Below, piece by piece: positions 37,635 to 48,214 of a stretch of 64,000 nt of DNA (position 1 is the first letter of the stretch; the number at the start of each line of letters is the position of its first letter). The DNA is from Klebsiella sp. BIGb0407 (GTDB lineage: Bacteria > Pseudomonadota > Gammaproteobacteria > Enterobacterales > Enterobacteriaceae). The stretch covers positions 248,001-312,000 of the forward strand of contig NZ_JANUEQ010000006.1 of NCBI RefSeq assembly GCF_024807845.1. The letters are read 5' to 3'. Under the pieces are notes generated by a model, which did not search any database, had not been told where the DNA came from, and worked only from the letters and a program-made list of their open reading frames with translations. The position numbers and the translations under genes are program-made.

Positions 37635-37711
37635 AGTCCACCTCGGTAGTGTCAATCATGGGTACAAAAAAAACAGCGGCTAATAATAGCCTGGTGTAGA
37701 GCATTTGAGAA

Positions 37712-38575
37712 TCATGTATTCACCGGTACGCGTAATAGCGACCAGTTATCGACGGCGTTTATCAGTAATTTTTCCAGTGATAAATCCGCCCAGTTATCTT
37801 CAACAGCTTGATTTAAAAAGCGTAATGCTTCAACAAGGACCGGGCGAGGGTCACCTGAAGGCAAAGCGGGAGCATGATTTTGCTTCGACAGTTTTTCTCC
37901 CTGTAAATTCAGCGCCAGCGGCAAATGAATATAAGAGGGCGTTTGCCAGCCAAATTGCTGATATAAAGAAATTTGCCGTACCGTGGGTTCAATTAAATCG
38001 GCACCACGGACAATCTCTGTAATTCCCTGATGATTATCGTCCACCACCACGGCGAGATTATAAGCAAATAAGCCATCGCGACGGTGAATAATAAAATCTT
38101 CCCGCGCCAGTGCACTATCCGCATGCAGCGTGCCGGATAGCAGGTCAGTAAACTGCATTACCGGATGTTGCTGGATAAAGCGCACAGCAGCATTCTCGGG
38201 GTCATTATTGCGTTTGCGGCAATATCCATCATAGATGCCTCCCAGCTGATGGATACGACTGCGGGTACAGGTACAGTAATAACTCAAACCTGCGACACGC
38301 AAGGTATCCAGGGCTGCACGATAGGCTTCATGGCGCTGTGACTGCCACAGTACGCTGCCATCCCAGAATAAACCGTAGTGCTCCAGCTGCTGCAAAATCG
38401 TCGTAGCGGCACCGGGAATTTCACGCGGGGGATCAATATCTTCTATACGCACCAGCCATCGCCCTTGTTTGGCGCGCGCTTGCAGATAACTGCCGAGAGC
38501 AGCCACCAGTGAGCCAAAATGTAAGGCGCCAGAAGGTGAGGGGGCGAAGCGACCGATATAATCTTGAGTGGGCAT
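37712..38575 (-). CDS. gluQ: Glutamyl-Q tRNA(Asp) synthetase
   Basis: Attaches glutamate to queuosine at position 34 of tRNA-Asp. The 287-aa protein is a truncated glutamyl-tRNA synthetase without the anticodon-binding domain. The HIGH-like motif is HFGS in [16 protein letters not shown], the KMSKS-like motif KLSKQN, and the zinc site is the cysteine cluster CTCTRSRIH ... YDGYC. In E. coli it also lies downstream of dksA. Confidence 0.95.
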   Translation of the reverse strand: MPTQDYIGRFAPSPSGALHFGSLVAALGSYLQARAKQGRWLVRIEDIDPPREIPGAATTILQQLEHYGLFWDGSVLWQSQRHEAYRAALDTLRVAGLSYYCTCTRSRIHQLGGIYDGYCRKRNNDPENAAVRFIQQHPVMQFTDLLSGTLHADSALAREDFIIHRRDGLFAYNLAVVVDDNHQGITEIVRGADLIEPTVRQISLYQQFGWQTPSYIHLPLALNLQGEKLSKQNHAPALPSGDPRPVLVEALRFLNQAVEDNWADLSLEKLLINAVDNWSLLRVPVNT

Positions 38576-38662
38576 ATTCGGATGATGTCGTGGCAGGATG
38601 ATAACAAATATCCCGGGGATTATGGCTAACCAGAAGCTTTCTGGTCATCTGTCGATGTGGAA

Positions 38663-38691
38663 GAGTAAGGATGGCAGACCCATCCTTACTC
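38663..38691 (-). terminator. Hairpin after dksA
   Basis: A 12-bp perfect stem GAGTAAGGATGG (38663-38674) with CCATCCTTACTC (38680-38691) and a 5-nt loop, 15 bp downstream of the dksA stop. On the minus strand it is followed by TTCC, a short pyrimidine tail. It probably separates dksA, which must be highly expressed, from gluQ. Confidence 0.7.
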
Positions 38692-38705
38692 GTTAAGACG
38701 GGCTA

Positions 38706-39161
38706 TTAGCCTGTCATCTGTTTTTCACGGATTTCTGCCAGTGTTTTACAGTCAATACACAAATCAGCTGTCGGACGCGCTTCAAGACGACGAATACCGA
38801 TTTCAACGCCACAAGATTCGCAGTAACCGAAATCTTCGTCTTCTGCTTTTTTCAGCGTCTTTTCAATCTTCTTGATCAATTTACGTTCGCGATCGCGGTT
38901 ACGTAATTCGAGGCTGAACTCTTCTTCCTGGGCAGCACGGTCTACCGGGTCCGGGAAGTTAGCAGCTTCATCCTGCATATGCGAAACAGTACGGTTAACC
39001 TCGTCCATGAGCTGAGAACGCCATGCTTCAAGAATACGTTTGAAGTGCGACAGCTGGGCTTCGTTCATATACTCTTCACCCGGCTTCTCTTGGTATGGCT
39101 CCACCCCAGCGATGGCGAGAATACTCAGGGACGATGTCTTACGCTTTTGCCCTTCTTGCAT
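38706..39161 (-). CDS. dksA: RNA polymerase-binding transcription factor DksA
   Basis: Binds the RNA polymerase secondary channel and strengthens the ppGpp stringent response. The 151-aa length is the same as E. coli. The coiled coil with the acidic tip [11 protein letters not shown] is near residues 70-80, and the C-terminal zinc finger is [25 protein letters not shown]. The start at 39161 is preceded by AGGAG; the frame is open six codons further but without homology. Confidence 0.98.
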   Translation of the reverse strand: MQEGQKRKTSSLSILAIAGVEPYQEKPGEEYMNEAQLSHFKRILEAWRSQLMDEVNRTVSHMQDEAANFPDPVDRAAQEEEFSLELRNRDRERKLIKKIEKTLKKAEDEDFGYCESCGVEIGIRRLEARPTADLCIDCKTLAEIREKQMTG

Positions 39162-39344
39162 GTTTTTTCTCCTTGACACGCACTTATCGATCCCCTGTCG
39201 GGGTAAAATCAGGCCGCTATAAATAGCAGAACCGCTTCAGGATGGCAATTATATAACCCTATCTATTGACAATCATGTGAAGAAACGCGTATCTGCAAAA
39301 ACAACCATAAATAAAGTGTCACGCTCTCTATTCATTATAAAACA

Positions 39345-40052
39345 TTACGTTAAATAGACAGGTAACGGCGTAGTTAGAGTCATGTGTGTGGCAAAAAGTT
39401 CGGCTTTCAGCGCGATAATTTCAACGCCACACTGCTGTGCTTCTGTTAACAACTGCGCGTACTTTGTATCAATATGTCGCGCCGGTGAAACGCTGGTGAT
39501 AGCTGAGTGCAACACTGCAAACAACATCACTGCACGCTCTCCCTGTTTAACGACATTAATTAACTCTCTTAGATGCTTTTGTCCACGTAAACTCACTGCA
39601 TCAGGAAAAAAACCTTTACCCTGCTCAAATAAGGTGACTGATTTTACTTCGATATAGCAGTTTACTTTGTCATCCGCGCTTAGCATAAAATCGATACGGC
39701 TACCTTCGCTACCGTATTTCACTTCATTTTGGCATTTACTGTAACCCGCTAAAGATACCGGGGGATCGGTGAGCAGTCGTTCCTTGACCAGTTGATTGGC
39801 CCGTAGCGTGTTTACACAAATCATTTCTTGCTGCTGAGTTTGGGTTAGCTCCCAGCTATTGGGATACTTACGCTTCAGATTATCTGAGGTTGAGTACCAG
39901 ACCGTATCTCCGGGCGTGGCACATCCGGTCATGGCACCGGTATTCGGGCAATGCAGCGTGATAACTTCACCTTGTGGAGTGACGACATCGGCCAGAAAAC
40001 GTTTATAGCGCTTAATTAACGTCGCTGATTGTAGCGGTGGGATAAACTCCAT
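39345..40052 (-). CDS. sfsA: Sugar fermentation stimulation protein homologue SfsA
   Basis: A 235-aa DNA-binding/nuclease-fold protein reported to stimulate maltose metabolism in E. coli. Conserved blocks are the N-terminal [11 protein letters not shown] with HCPNTGAM, and the nuclease-like core GSRIDFMLS ... [10 protein letters not shown], where the Asp and ExK pattern fits a PD-(D/E)xK fold. Lies between dksA and thpR as in E. coli. Confidence 0.94.
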   Translation of the reverse strand: MEFIPPLQSATLIKRYKRFLADVVTPQGEVITLHCPNTGAMTGCATPGDTVWYSTSDNLKRKYPNSWELTQTQQQEMICVNTLRANQLVKERLLTDPPVSLAGYSKCQNEVKYGSEGSRIDFMLSADDKVNCYIEVKSVTLFEQGKGFFPDAVSLRGQKHLRELINVVKQGERAVMLFAVLHSAITSVSPARHIDTKYAQLLTEAQQCGVEIIALKAELFATHMTLTTPLPVYLT

Positions 40053-40076
40053 TTCGGACTCCTGATAGATATCAGT

Positions 40077-40610
40077 TTACGGCTCTGATAGCGGCCATTT
40101 TTCCAGCACTTGATAGTGCGTTCGCCCCTGTTTAAAGTCTGAAGAATAGAGCGCAAACTCAACAGGTCGAAATGACCAGCTAAAACCCGGAGCCGGTAGA
40201 GCTACGGCTTGAGTGGCCTGACGATACAGCGATATATGGGGGTGAAACGGCATTGCGGCCTGATAACAACCACTGCGAGCAGCCTGGGCACGCAGCATAT
40301 CGGCCAGTTGCAGAAGTCCTCTCGGGGCTTGTTTCGGCCCGACCCAAATAACGCCTGAACGCAGCCATTGCCCGGCATCATTCAGGCATAAATCAAATGC
40401 CGATTGCTGAATACGTCCGGCTAACCGGGATAGCGCCCGCTGCTTTTCAGCTGAGATATCACCCAGAAAAGCGAGCGTCAGATGCAAATTAGCCTGAACT
40501 ACCGGCTTGCCAGCAGACAAGGGGAAATATGTCGCCCGCCAGGAGATAAGTTCGGACTGTATCTCGTCGGGAAGTTCGAGTGCAAAAAACAGACGGCGAG
40601 TTTCACTCAT
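40077..40610 (-). CDS. thpR: RNA 2',3'-cyclic phosphodiesterase (2H family)
   Basis: Opens 2',3'-cyclic phosphates on RNA and can catalyse 2'-5' ligation; also called LigT. 177 aa with both HxT/S motifs of the 2H superfamily, HLTLAFLG near residue 44 and HPHISLYR near 125. Divergent from hrpB with a 71-bp spacer. Confidence 0.94.
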   Translation of the reverse strand: MSETRRLFFALELPDEIQSELISWRATYFPLSAGKPVVQANLHLTLAFLGDISAEKQRALSRLAGRIQQSAFDLCLNDAGQWLRSGVIWVGPKQAPRGLLQLADMLRAQAARSGCYQAAMPFHPHISLYRQATQAVALPAPGFSWSFRPVEFALYSSDFKQGRTHYQVLEKWPLSEP

Positions 40611-40681
40611 GGGTACCTCTCGGTTATAGGGTGACTGATGCTACAATACCGGCCCTGTGATGTTAACCCCTGGAGCCGTTT

Positions 40682-43117
40682 GTGTCGTCATTACCGGTTG
40701 CGTCTGTTTTGCCTGAGCTGCTTGCCGCACTTGCTTCTGCCCCACAAGTATTATTAATTGCGCCTACCGGTGCGGGAAAATCCACCTGGTTGCCTCTGCA
40801 AATTCTCGCCCAACGTTCTGGAAAGGGGCGTATCTTATTGCTGGAACCCCGCCGTCTGGCGGCCCGTAATGTTGCCCAGCGCATGGCGGATCTACTCGGC
40901 GAAAAACCTGGAGAAACAGTGGGTTATCGGATGCGGGCAGATAGCTGTGTAAGCGCTCAGACGCGGCTTGAAGTAGTGACCGAGGGTATTCTCACACGTC
41001 AGATTCAGCAAGATCCGGAGCTGAACGGTATCGACTTAGTTATCCTCGACGAATTCCATGAACGTAGTCTACAGGCCGATTTGGCCTTGGCTCTGTTGCT
41101 CGATGTGCAGGCCGGGCTGCGGGACGATTTAAAAATACTGATTATGTCCGCTACCTTGGACGATAGCCGTTTACAGCAGCTCCTTCCGGCAGCCCCCGTT
41201 GTTACCTCGCAAGGACGTACTTTTCCGGTTGAGAGTCGTTATAGCTCGCTATCCACACATCAGCGTTTTAATGAAGCGGTTGCCAGCGAAGTCGCAGGCT
41301 TACTGCGGCAAGAATCGGGCTCTTTACTGCTATTTCTGCCCGGCGTCAGTGAAATTAAACGGGTACTTGAACAGTTAACTGAACGCGTTTCTGAAGACGT
41401 TTTGTTATGTCCTCTTTATGGCGCTCTATCCTTGAATGAACAGCGTCAGGCTATTCTTCCGGCTCCCGCAGGTAAGCGTAAAGTGGTTCTGGCAACCAAT
41501 ATTGCGGAAACCAGTTTAACGATAGAGGGGATCCGCTTAGTCGTCGATAGTGGTCTGGAACGGGCGGTTCGCTTTGATCCGGCTACCGGGCTGACGCGTC
41601 TGGTCACCCAGCGTATTAGCCAGGCTTCAATGGCCCAGCGTGCCGGGCGTGCGGGACGTCTGGAGCCGGGTATTTGCCTGCATCTCATCAGCGCGGAACA
41701 AGCCGAGAGGGCCAGCGCCCAAAGCAGCCCGGAAATTCTCAACAGCGATTTATCCAGCCTCCAATTGGAAATTTTGCAGTGGGGTTGCGTTGATATCACC
41801 CAGCTCACCTGGCTGGATATGCCCCCGGCGGTAAACCTTGCCCAGGCTCAGAAAATATTACGGCAGATAGGCGCTATTGATGACAAGCTTCGTCTGACGA
41901 CTATTGGTCAGAAGATGGCGCAGACTGGCAGCGACCCACGTTCAGCCAGTATGCTGGTGGCCGCAAAAACCGCAGATGAACAAGCCAGCGCAGCTTTGCT
42001 CGTGGCACTGCTTGAAGATCCTCCGCGTTTTACTTCCGGAGGAGATTTACGTGCCGCTTTTGATAACGCATCGAGTGCCGTGCGCCAGCGGGCTGGTCAG
42101 TTACTTAAGCGACTGAATAGCCGCGGAGGGAAAGCAGACCTCGTGTTGATTATGCCTTTACTGGCTCAGGCCTTTCCTGACAGAATTGCCCGACGTCGGG
42201 GGAATGGAGGGCGCTACCAGTTAGCCAACGGCATGGGAGCAATGCTGGACGATGATGATGCCCTGACGCGTTATGAATGGCTTATCGCACCCTTATTACT
42301 GCAAGGTAATGCTTCACCTGACGCACGTATCTTATTCGCCCTGCCGATTGAACTTGATGCGCTAACGGCCCAGTGTCCTGGGCTTATCGAAACCGATAAT
42401 TCAGTCGAGTGGAACGAAGCTCATGGAGTGTTAAAAGCGCTACGGCGGCGCAAAATCGGTAAACTGATTATCAGTGTTCAGCAGCGGGAAAAACCCCCTG
42501 AAGCCGAGATGCAACAGGCGATTCTTAACGGTATCCGTACTAATGGACTGGATTGTTTAACCTGGTCAACAGCGGCTGAACAACTCCGTGTGCGTCTGAG
42601 CTGTGCAGCGCGCTGGCTACCAGAACTGAAATGGCCCCTCGTCGATGATGAAACCTTACTGGCAAATCTTGAGCACTGGTTATTGCCGGAAATGAACGGT
42701 ATCTATTCTCTTAATGGTTTGAAAAAAATAGATTTAAGTAAAGCATTAACCCATTTACTCGACTGGTCGCTGCGTCAACGGCTGGATAGTACGCTACCAA
42801 CTCATTACACTGTGCCCACCGGCAGTCAGATAGCCATTCGCTATAGTGATGAGAATCCGCCGGTACTGGCGGTACGTATGCAGGAAATGTTTGGTGAGTC
42901 CCGAACGCCTTGCATCGCTGAGGGGCGTGTTCCCTTGCTGCTTGAGTTATTATCTCCGGCACAGCGCCCGCTCCAGGTCACGCAAGATCTCACTGCTTTC
43001 TGGCAGGGGGCGTATCGCGAGGTACAAAAAGAGATGAAAGGGCGTTACCCCAAACATGTCTGGCCCGATGACCCGGCTTCGGCACTGCCTACGCGGCGGA
43101 CTAAAAAGTACCAGTGA
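40682..43117 (+). CDS. hrpB: ATP-dependent RNA helicase HrpB, GTG start
   Basis: An 811-aa DExH-box helicase of uncertain cellular role. Walker A is APTGAGKSTW (about 29-38), DEFHERS is motif II, SAT motif III, and TQRAGRAGR-like MAQRAGRAGRLEPG motif VI. A helicase-associated HA2/OB region and the bacterial HrpB C-terminal domain end in GRYPKHVWPDDPA. The start is GTG with GGAG about 8 nt upstream; the first residues MSSLPVASVLPELL match E. coli exactly at this position. Confidence 0.95.
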   Translation: MSSLPVASVLPELLAALASAPQVLLIAPTGAGKSTWLPLQILAQRSGKGRILLLEPRRLAARNVAQRMADLLGEKPGETVGYRMRADSCVSAQTRLEVVTEGILTRQIQQDPELNGIDLVILDEFHERSLQADLALALLLDVQAGLRDDLKILIMSATLDDSRLQQLLPAAPVVTSQGRTFPVESRYSSLSTHQRFNEAVASEVAGLLRQESGSLLLFLPGVSEIKRVLEQLTERVSEDVLLCPLYGALSLNEQRQAILPAPAGKRKVVLATNIAETSLTIEGIRLVVDSGLERAVRFDPATGLTRLVTQRISQASMAQRAGRAGRLEPGICLHLISAEQAERASAQSSPEILNSDLSSLQLEILQWGCVDITQLTWLDMPPAVNLAQAQKILRQIGAIDDKLRLTTIGQKMAQTGSDPRSASMLVAAKTADEQASAALLVALLEDPPRFTSGGDLRAAFDNASSAVRQRAGQLLKRLNSRGGKADLVLIMPLLAQAFPDRIARRRGNGGRYQLANGMGAMLDDDDALTRYEWLIAPLLLQGNASPDARILFALPIELDALTAQCPGLIETDNSVEWNEAHGVLKALRRRKIGKLIISVQQREKPPEAEMQQAILNGIRTNGLDCLTWSTAAEQLRVRLSCAARWLPELKWPLVDDETLLANLEHWLLPEMNGIYSLNGLKKIDLSKALTHLLDWSLRQRLDSTLPTHYTVPTGSQIAIRYSDENPPVLAVRMQEMFGESRTPCIAEGRVPLLLELLSPAQRPLQVTQDLTAFWQGAYREVQKEMKGRYPKHVWPDDPASALPTRRTKKYQ

Positions 43118-43198
43118 ATTTTGAGAAATTTCTTCTTTCGTTTATGGCGAGAGAGTGGAGAATCGGGCAGCTTGCCTGAAATTTTGTGGAGATAAGAA

Positions 43199-45727
43199 AT
43201 GGCGGGGAATGACCGCGAGCCAATTGGTCGCAAAGGAAAATCTACGCATTTTGCGAAAACGAAGGGCAAAAATTCTCGGCTCTCGGACGATGATTACACG
43301 GATGATGATTATGATGATGACTATGAAGACGAAGAATCGATGCCACCGGTAAAGAAAAAAAGAGGCAAGGGCGGGCGGCCGCCAAAAAAACATCGCTTAC
43401 TGAAGTTTCTGTTAAAGCTTTTTGTCCTCTTTGTAGTGGGCATGGCTATCTATGGTTTTTATCTCGATCAGCAAATTCGCAGCCGTATTGACGGTAAGGT
43501 CTGGCAGTTACCTGCGGCAGTGTATGGGCGAATGGTCAATCTTGAACCTGATATGCCCTACAGCAAAGCGGAAATGGTTAAACTGCTGGAAGCCACTCAG
43601 TATCGCCAGGTCACGCGTATGACGCGTCCGGGTGAGTTTACCGTGCAGGCGAATTCCATCGAAATGATCCGTCGTCCGTTTGATTTCCCGGACGGAAAAG
43701 AGGGGCAGATCCGCGCCCGATTGAAGTTTGAAGCTGGCCGTCTGGAATCTATCCAGAATATGGATAACAACCGCAGCTTTGGTCTGTTCCGCCTCGATCC
43801 GCGCCTGATCACTATGCTGTCTTCCACCAACGGCGAGCAACGCCTGTTTGTCGCGCGGGATAACTTCCCAGACTTACTGGTAGACACCCTAATTGCGACC
43901 GAAGATCGTCATTTCTATCAGCATGACGGTATCAGCCTTTATTCCATTGGCCGTGCTTTAGTGGCGAACCTGACTGCCGGACGTGCAGTGCAGGGTGGAA
44001 GTACCTTGACGCAGCAGCTGGTGAAAAACCTGTTTTTAACCAACCAGCGAACGCTGTGGCGTAAAGCAAACGAAGCTTATATGGCCATCATTATGGATGC
44101 CCGTTATAGCAAAGACCGCATTCTTGAACTGTATCTGAACGAAGTCTATCTGGGGCAGAGCGGTGATGAGCAGATCCGCGGCTTCCCGCTGGCCAGCCTG
44201 TACTATTTCGGTCGCCCGGTTGATGAACTGAGTCTGGATCAACAGGCTCTGCTGGTCGGGATGGTGAAAGGGGCTTCACTTTATAACCCATGGCGTAATC
44301 CAAAACTGGCTCTGGAGCGCCGTAATGTGGTGTTACGTCTGCTGCAAGAACAGCAGGTTATCGACCAGGAACTCTATCAAATGCTGAGTGCCCGTCCGTT
44401 AGGCGTTCAGCCTAGAGGCGGCGTGATTTCACCTCAGCCTGCCTTTATGCAGATGGTGCGTCAGGAGCTACAGGCGAGGCTCGGCGATAAAGTGAATGAC
44501 CTGTCCGGGGTGAAAATTTTTACCACCTTTGATTCGGTTTCACAGGATGCAGCAGAAAAAGCGGTGACCGAGGGGATTCCGGCATTACGTGAGTCTCGTA
44601 AGCTGAACGATCTCGAAGCGGCCATGGTCATTGTTGACCGCGTCAGCGGTGAAGTCCGTGCTTTAGTGGGTGGAGCAGAGCCGCAGTATGCGGGCTTTAA
44701 CCGTGCGCTCCAGGCTCGTCGTTCTATTGGTTCCCTGGCGAAGCCCGCCACTTATCTGACTGCGCTGGGGCAGCCGGACAGATATCGTCTCAATACCTGG
44801 ATTTCCGATGCGCCACTGTCGATTCCCATGTCAAACGGACAGGTGTGGTCTCCTCAGAACGATAACCGACAGTTCAGTGGCCAGGTGATGCTGGTGGATG
44901 CCTTAACGCGTTCGATGAACGTACCGACAGTTAATCTGGGTATGGCGCTCGGCTTACCGGCAGTCACTGAGACCTGGACTAAGCTCGGTGTTCCTAAAGA
45001 TCAGCTCCATCCGGTTCCGTCGATGTTACTGGGTGCCCTGAACCTGACGCCGATTGAAGTAGCTCAGGCGTTCCAGACCATCGGTAGCGGTGGGAATCGC
45101 GCCACCTTATCAGCCGTGCGCTCGGTGATTGCTGAAGACGGTAAAGTGTTATACCAGAGCTTCCCGCAAGCCGAACAGGCGGTCGCTCCGCAGGCGGCAT
45201 ACCTGACGCTGTATACCATGCAGCAGGTTATCGCTAAGGGAACCGGACGTGTGCTGGGGGGCAAATACCCTAATCTGCACCTGGCAGGTAAGACGGGTAC
45301 GACTAACAATAACGTTGATACCTGGTTTGCCGGAATTGACGGCAAAGAGGTCGCTATTACTTGGGTAGGCCGCGATAATAACCAGCCGACCAAGCTCTAT
45401 GGTGCCAGCGGGGCAATGTCGTTGTACCAGCGCTATCTGGCGAACCAAACGCCGATTCCACTGAACTTAAGGGTTCCTGAGGATATCGTCGATTTGGGCG
45501 TCGACAGTGCGGGTAACTTCCAGTGCAGCACCGTGGGTTATCGTGTGCTACCGGTCTGGACGAAAAATCCGGAAGGCTTGTGTCAGCAAACTCCGCAAGT
45601 AGATAACAACCCATTCAGCCAGGGTCAGCCGCAACCGCAGCAGGCACCTCCCGCCCAGGCTCCGGCGGCACAACCTGAATCTGATGGTGTTGCAGGCTGG
45701 ATTAAAGATATGTTTGGTAACAATTAA
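43199..45727 (+). CDS. mrcB: Penicillin-binding protein 1B (bifunctional transglycosylase/transpeptidase)
   Basis: Polymerises and cross-links peptidoglycan at the inner membrane. 842 aa. An acidic cytoplasmic tail is followed by one membrane helix (about 66-88) and a UB2H domain that binds the LpoB activator. Next is the GT51 glycosyltransferase with catalytic Glu in [14 protein letters not shown] and [14 protein letters not shown]. The transpeptidase has SIGSLAKP (active serine about 507), SMN, and KTGTTNN (about 698). A Met near residue 48 could give a shorter isoform, as E. coli Met46 does. The C-terminus is Gln/Pro-rich. A strong terminator follows. Confidence 0.97.
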   Translation: MAGNDREPIGRKGKSTHFAKTKGKNSRLSDDDYTDDDYDDDYEDEESMPPVKKKRGKGGRPPKKHRLLKFLLKLFVLFVVGMAIYGFYLDQQIRSRIDGKVWQLPAAVYGRMVNLEPDMPYSKAEMVKLLEATQYRQVTRMTRPGEFTVQANSIEMIRRPFDFPDGKEGQIRARLKFEAGRLESIQNMDNNRSFGLFRLDPRLITMLSSTNGEQRLFVARDNFPDLLVDTLIATEDRHFYQHDGISLYSIGRALVANLTAGRAVQGGSTLTQQLVKNLFLTNQRTLWRKANEAYMAIIMDARYSKDRILELYLNEVYLGQSGDEQIRGFPLASLYYFGRPVDELSLDQQALLVGMVKGASLYNPWRNPKLALERRNVVLRLLQEQQVIDQELYQMLSARPLGVQPRGGVISPQPAFMQMVRQELQARLGDKVNDLSGVKIFTTFDSVSQDAAEKAVTEGIPALRESRKLNDLEAAMVIVDRVSGEVRALVGGAEPQYAGFNRALQARRSIGSLAKPATYLTALGQPDRYRLNTWISDAPLSIPMSNGQVWSPQNDNRQFSGQVMLVDALTRSMNVPTVNLGMALGLPAVTETWTKLGVPKDQLHPVPSMLLGALNLTPIEVAQAFQTIGSGGNRATLSAVRSVIAEDGKVLYQSFPQAEQAVAPQAAYLTLYTMQQVIAKGTGRVLGGKYPNLHLAGKTGTTNNNVDTWFAGIDGKEVAITWVGRDNNQPTKLYGASGAMSLYQRYLANQTPIPLNLRVPEDIVDLGVDSAGNFQCSTVGYRVLPVWTKNPEGLCQQTPQVDNNPFSQGQPQPQQAPPAQAPAAQPESDGVAGWIKDMFGNN

Positions 45728-45748
45728 CCGTTAATAAACATAGCATTC

Positions 45749-45781
45749 AGGGCGAGTCCGCTTAGCGGCTCGCCCTTTTTA
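45749..45781 (+). terminator. Rho-independent terminator of mrcB
   Basis: AGGGCGAG (45749-45756) pairs with CTCGCCCT, extended by CCGC/GCGG around a TTA loop, and ends in five or more T. It is a strong canonical terminator. Confidence 0.92.
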
Positions 45782-45914
45782 ATAACCTGATTACGCCAAC
45801 TTATCTTAAATTACACAGTCTCATAACCCCATAAAAACAGGGGTGTGACTTGATGTAACAGGCTCGGTTAAGCGCTTGCCATAAACGTTTTCTATCGTCT
45901 ATTATCTGCTCCTC

Positions 45915-45945
45915 GCAAGAATCATTCTCCTTTGCTTTATCATTT
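45915..45945. promoter_or_regulatory. Fur box upstream of fhuA
   Basis: GCAAGAATCATTCTC followed by CTTTGCTTTATCATTTAT resembles the extended Fur-binding region in front of E. coli fhuA, which has AATAATCATTCTC and TTATCATT at the same spacing. It lies 25-55 bp before the ATG. Iron repression of fhuACDB is therefore expected. Confidence 0.75.
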
Positions 45946-45968
45946 ATCTTTTCATTAGGAACACTGCC

Positions 45969-48152
45969 ATGGCTCGTTTTATTCCAGGTACACCTGGTCA
46001 CCTTTCTTTGCGCAAGATTGCCTTGCTCGTTGCCACGGCAGTGGGAGGAAGTTCGGTCTTCAGCGTTGCAGCGCAGACTCCCGCTCCAGCTAAAGAAGAC
46101 AATATCGTTGTCACCGCTACCGCCACTGCGGGTCCGACGGAGAGCGCATGGGGGCCTAGCCCAACGATTGCCGCTAAACGTACGGCTACCGCCACCAAAA
46201 CGGACACACCGATTGAGAAAACACCTCAGTCTATCTCCGTGGTGACTAATGAAGAGATGCAGACTCACCAATTCCGTTCAGTGAAAGAAGCGCTGGGATA
46301 CACCCCGGGGGTCAGCACCGCTTCCCGTGGCGCATCCAACACCTATGACTACGTTGTTGTTCGTGGTTTTGCTCCCGTCGGTTTGAACCAGAACAACTAC
46401 CTCGATGGTTTGAAAATGAAGGGAGATTTCTATAACGACGCGGTTATCGATCCCTATATGCTGGAACGCGTTGAGTTAATGCGCGGCCCGACTTCAGTCC
46501 TGTACGGTACCAGCAGTCCTGGCGGGATTGTGAATATGGTCAGCAAACGTCCGAGCAAAGAACCGATACATGAAATTCAGTTTAAAATGGGTAGCCATAA
46601 TCTGTACCAGACCGGGTTTGATTTTAGCGATGAACTCGACGATGACGGGGTTTACTCCTATCGCCTGACGGGGGTTGCGCGTTCCAACAATGAACAGCAA
46701 GAGTATGCCAAACAGAAACGCTATGCTATTGCCCCTGCTTTTACCTGGCAGCCCAATGACAAAAGCTTTTTGACGCTGTTATCCTATTTTCAGAATGAGC
46801 CAGAAACAGGTTATTACGGCTGGTTACCGAAAGAAGGCACGGTAGAACCTTTACCGGGTGGCGGGCGTTTCCCGGTGAGCTTTAACGAAGGTGCTTCGAA
46901 TAACACCTATTCCCGTAATCAGAAAATGGTGGGCTATAACGCCGAACATGGGCTAAATGACACCTTCACCCTGCGCCAGAACTTGCGCTTTTCTCAAATG
47001 AAAGTGTCAGAGAAAAACGCCTACGGTCTGGGATTAGCGGGTGATTATATAAACCGTGGCACCACCAACAGCGTGGAGCGGTTACAGAACTTTAGCGTTG
47101 ATACCCAGCTACAAACTAAATTTGCCACCGACAATATTCAACATACCCTGTTAACCGGTGTGGATTATATGCGGATGCGTAATGACGTCCATGCCGTTTT
47201 CGGTAGCGCGCCTCCACTGGATATCAATAACCCATCCCGTGATCCGGTTGATTTCGGCGATGCCGTTCCTTATCAATTAAATAAAACTAACCAGACGGGG
47301 ATTTATCTCCAGGATCAGGCTGAGTGGGATAAATGGGTGGTGACGCTGGGTGGTCGCTATGATTGGCTGAAACAAGAGACTACCGTCAGGTCAGTAAATG
47401 ACACGGTATCGCGAAATGATAGCAAGTTTAGCTGGCGCGGCGGTGTCAACTATCTGTTTGATAATGGCATTACCCCTTATGTCAGCTACAGCCAGTCTTT
47501 TGAGCCGAATGTATTCAGCCTCTTCAGTACGCCACGTGTAGCCTATGCGCCTTCACGGGGTGAGCAGTACGAAGCAGGGGTAAAATATACGCCTAAAGAT
47601 TATGCGGTTGTCGTTACTGGGGCTCTGTTCCAGCTAACCAAAACCAATAACTTAATGACCGATCCTACGAATCCAAACAACCAAGTCCCTGCGGGAGAGA
47701 TTCGCGTTCGTGGTGCGGAATTCGAAGCGAAAGCGGCATTAAACCTGAATATCAATCTGACCGCCTCTTACACCTGGACCGATGCCGAATATACCAAAGA
47801 CACCGATCTGAAAGGTAATGCCCCAGTTCAAGTTCCTAAAAATATGGCTTCATTATGGGGCGACTATACCTTCCATAATGGCGCATTAAGTGGTCTGACG
47901 CTGGGAACGGGTGGACGCTTTATTGGCTCCAGTTTTGGTGATCCTGCGAACAGCTTTAAAGTCGGTAGCGCCGCGGTGATGGATGCCGTGGTGAAGTATG
48001 ACTTAGGCCGCTTTGGTCTTAATGATTCAAGCATTGCATTAAATATTAATAACTTGTTGAATCGTGAATACGTTGCCAGCTGCTTCCAGACATACGGTTG
48101 TTACTGGGGAGCTGAACGTCAGGCCGTCGCGACCGCCACTTTCCGTTTCTAA
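45969..48152 (+). CDS. fhuA: TonB-dependent ferrichrome receptor FhuA
   Basis: Outer-membrane importer of ferric hydroxamate siderophores. 727 aa. The signal peptide ends near residue 35 (SVAAQ). The TonB box is in DNIVVTAT. The plug runs about 60-210, with EKTPQSISVVTNEEM and VRGFAPVG ... NYLDGLKM. The barrel ends with RQAVATATFRF. Two cysteines near the C-terminus (ASCFQTYGCYWG) match the FhuA family disulfide. First gene of fhuACDB; AGGAA precedes the ATG. Confidence 0.94.
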   Translation: MARFIPGTPGHLSLRKIALLVATAVGGSSVFSVAAQTPAPAKEDNIVVTATATAGPTESAWGPSPTIAAKRTATATKTDTPIEKTPQSISVVTNEEMQTHQFRSVKEALGYTPGVSTASRGASNTYDYVVVRGFAPVGLNQNNYLDGLKMKGDFYNDAVIDPYMLERVELMRGPTSVLYGTSSPGGIVNMVSKRPSKEPIHEIQFKMGSHNLYQTGFDFSDELDDDGVYSYRLTGVARSNNEQQEYAKQKRYAIAPAFTWQPNDKSFLTLLSYFQNEPETGYYGWLPKEGTVEPLPGGGRFPVSFNEGASNNTYSRNQKMVGYNAEHGLNDTFTLRQNLRFSQMKVSEKNAYGLGLAGDYINRGTTNSVERLQNFSVDTQLQTKFATDNIQHTLLTGVDYMRMRNDVHAVFGSAPPLDINNPSRDPVDFGDAVPYQLNKTNQTGIYLQDQAEWDKWVVTLGGRYDWLKQETTVRSVNDTVSRNDSKFSWRGGVNYLFDNGITPYVSYSQSFEPNVFSLFSTPRVAYAPSRGEQYEAGVKYTPKDYAVVVTGALFQLTKTNNLMTDPTNPNNQVPAGEIRVRGAEFEAKAALNLNINLTASYTWTDAEYTKDTDLKGNAPVQVPKNMASLWGDYTFHNGALSGLTLGTGGRFIGSSFGDPANSFKVGSAAVMDAVVKYDLGRFGLNDSSIALNINNLLNREYVASCFQTYGCYWGAERQAVATATFRF

Positions 48153-48214
48153 GTTCTCTTCGGGCAGGTGATTCCTGCCCTTTAATTGAATGGTTACTTT
48201 ATTGGATGGTTATT

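Noticed and set aside
36744-37649. 301-codon open frame on the + strand opposite pcnB
   Set aside because: It is entirely antisense to a highly conserved gene, shows no recognisable domain, and reads like reverse-complement shadow of pcnB codon use.
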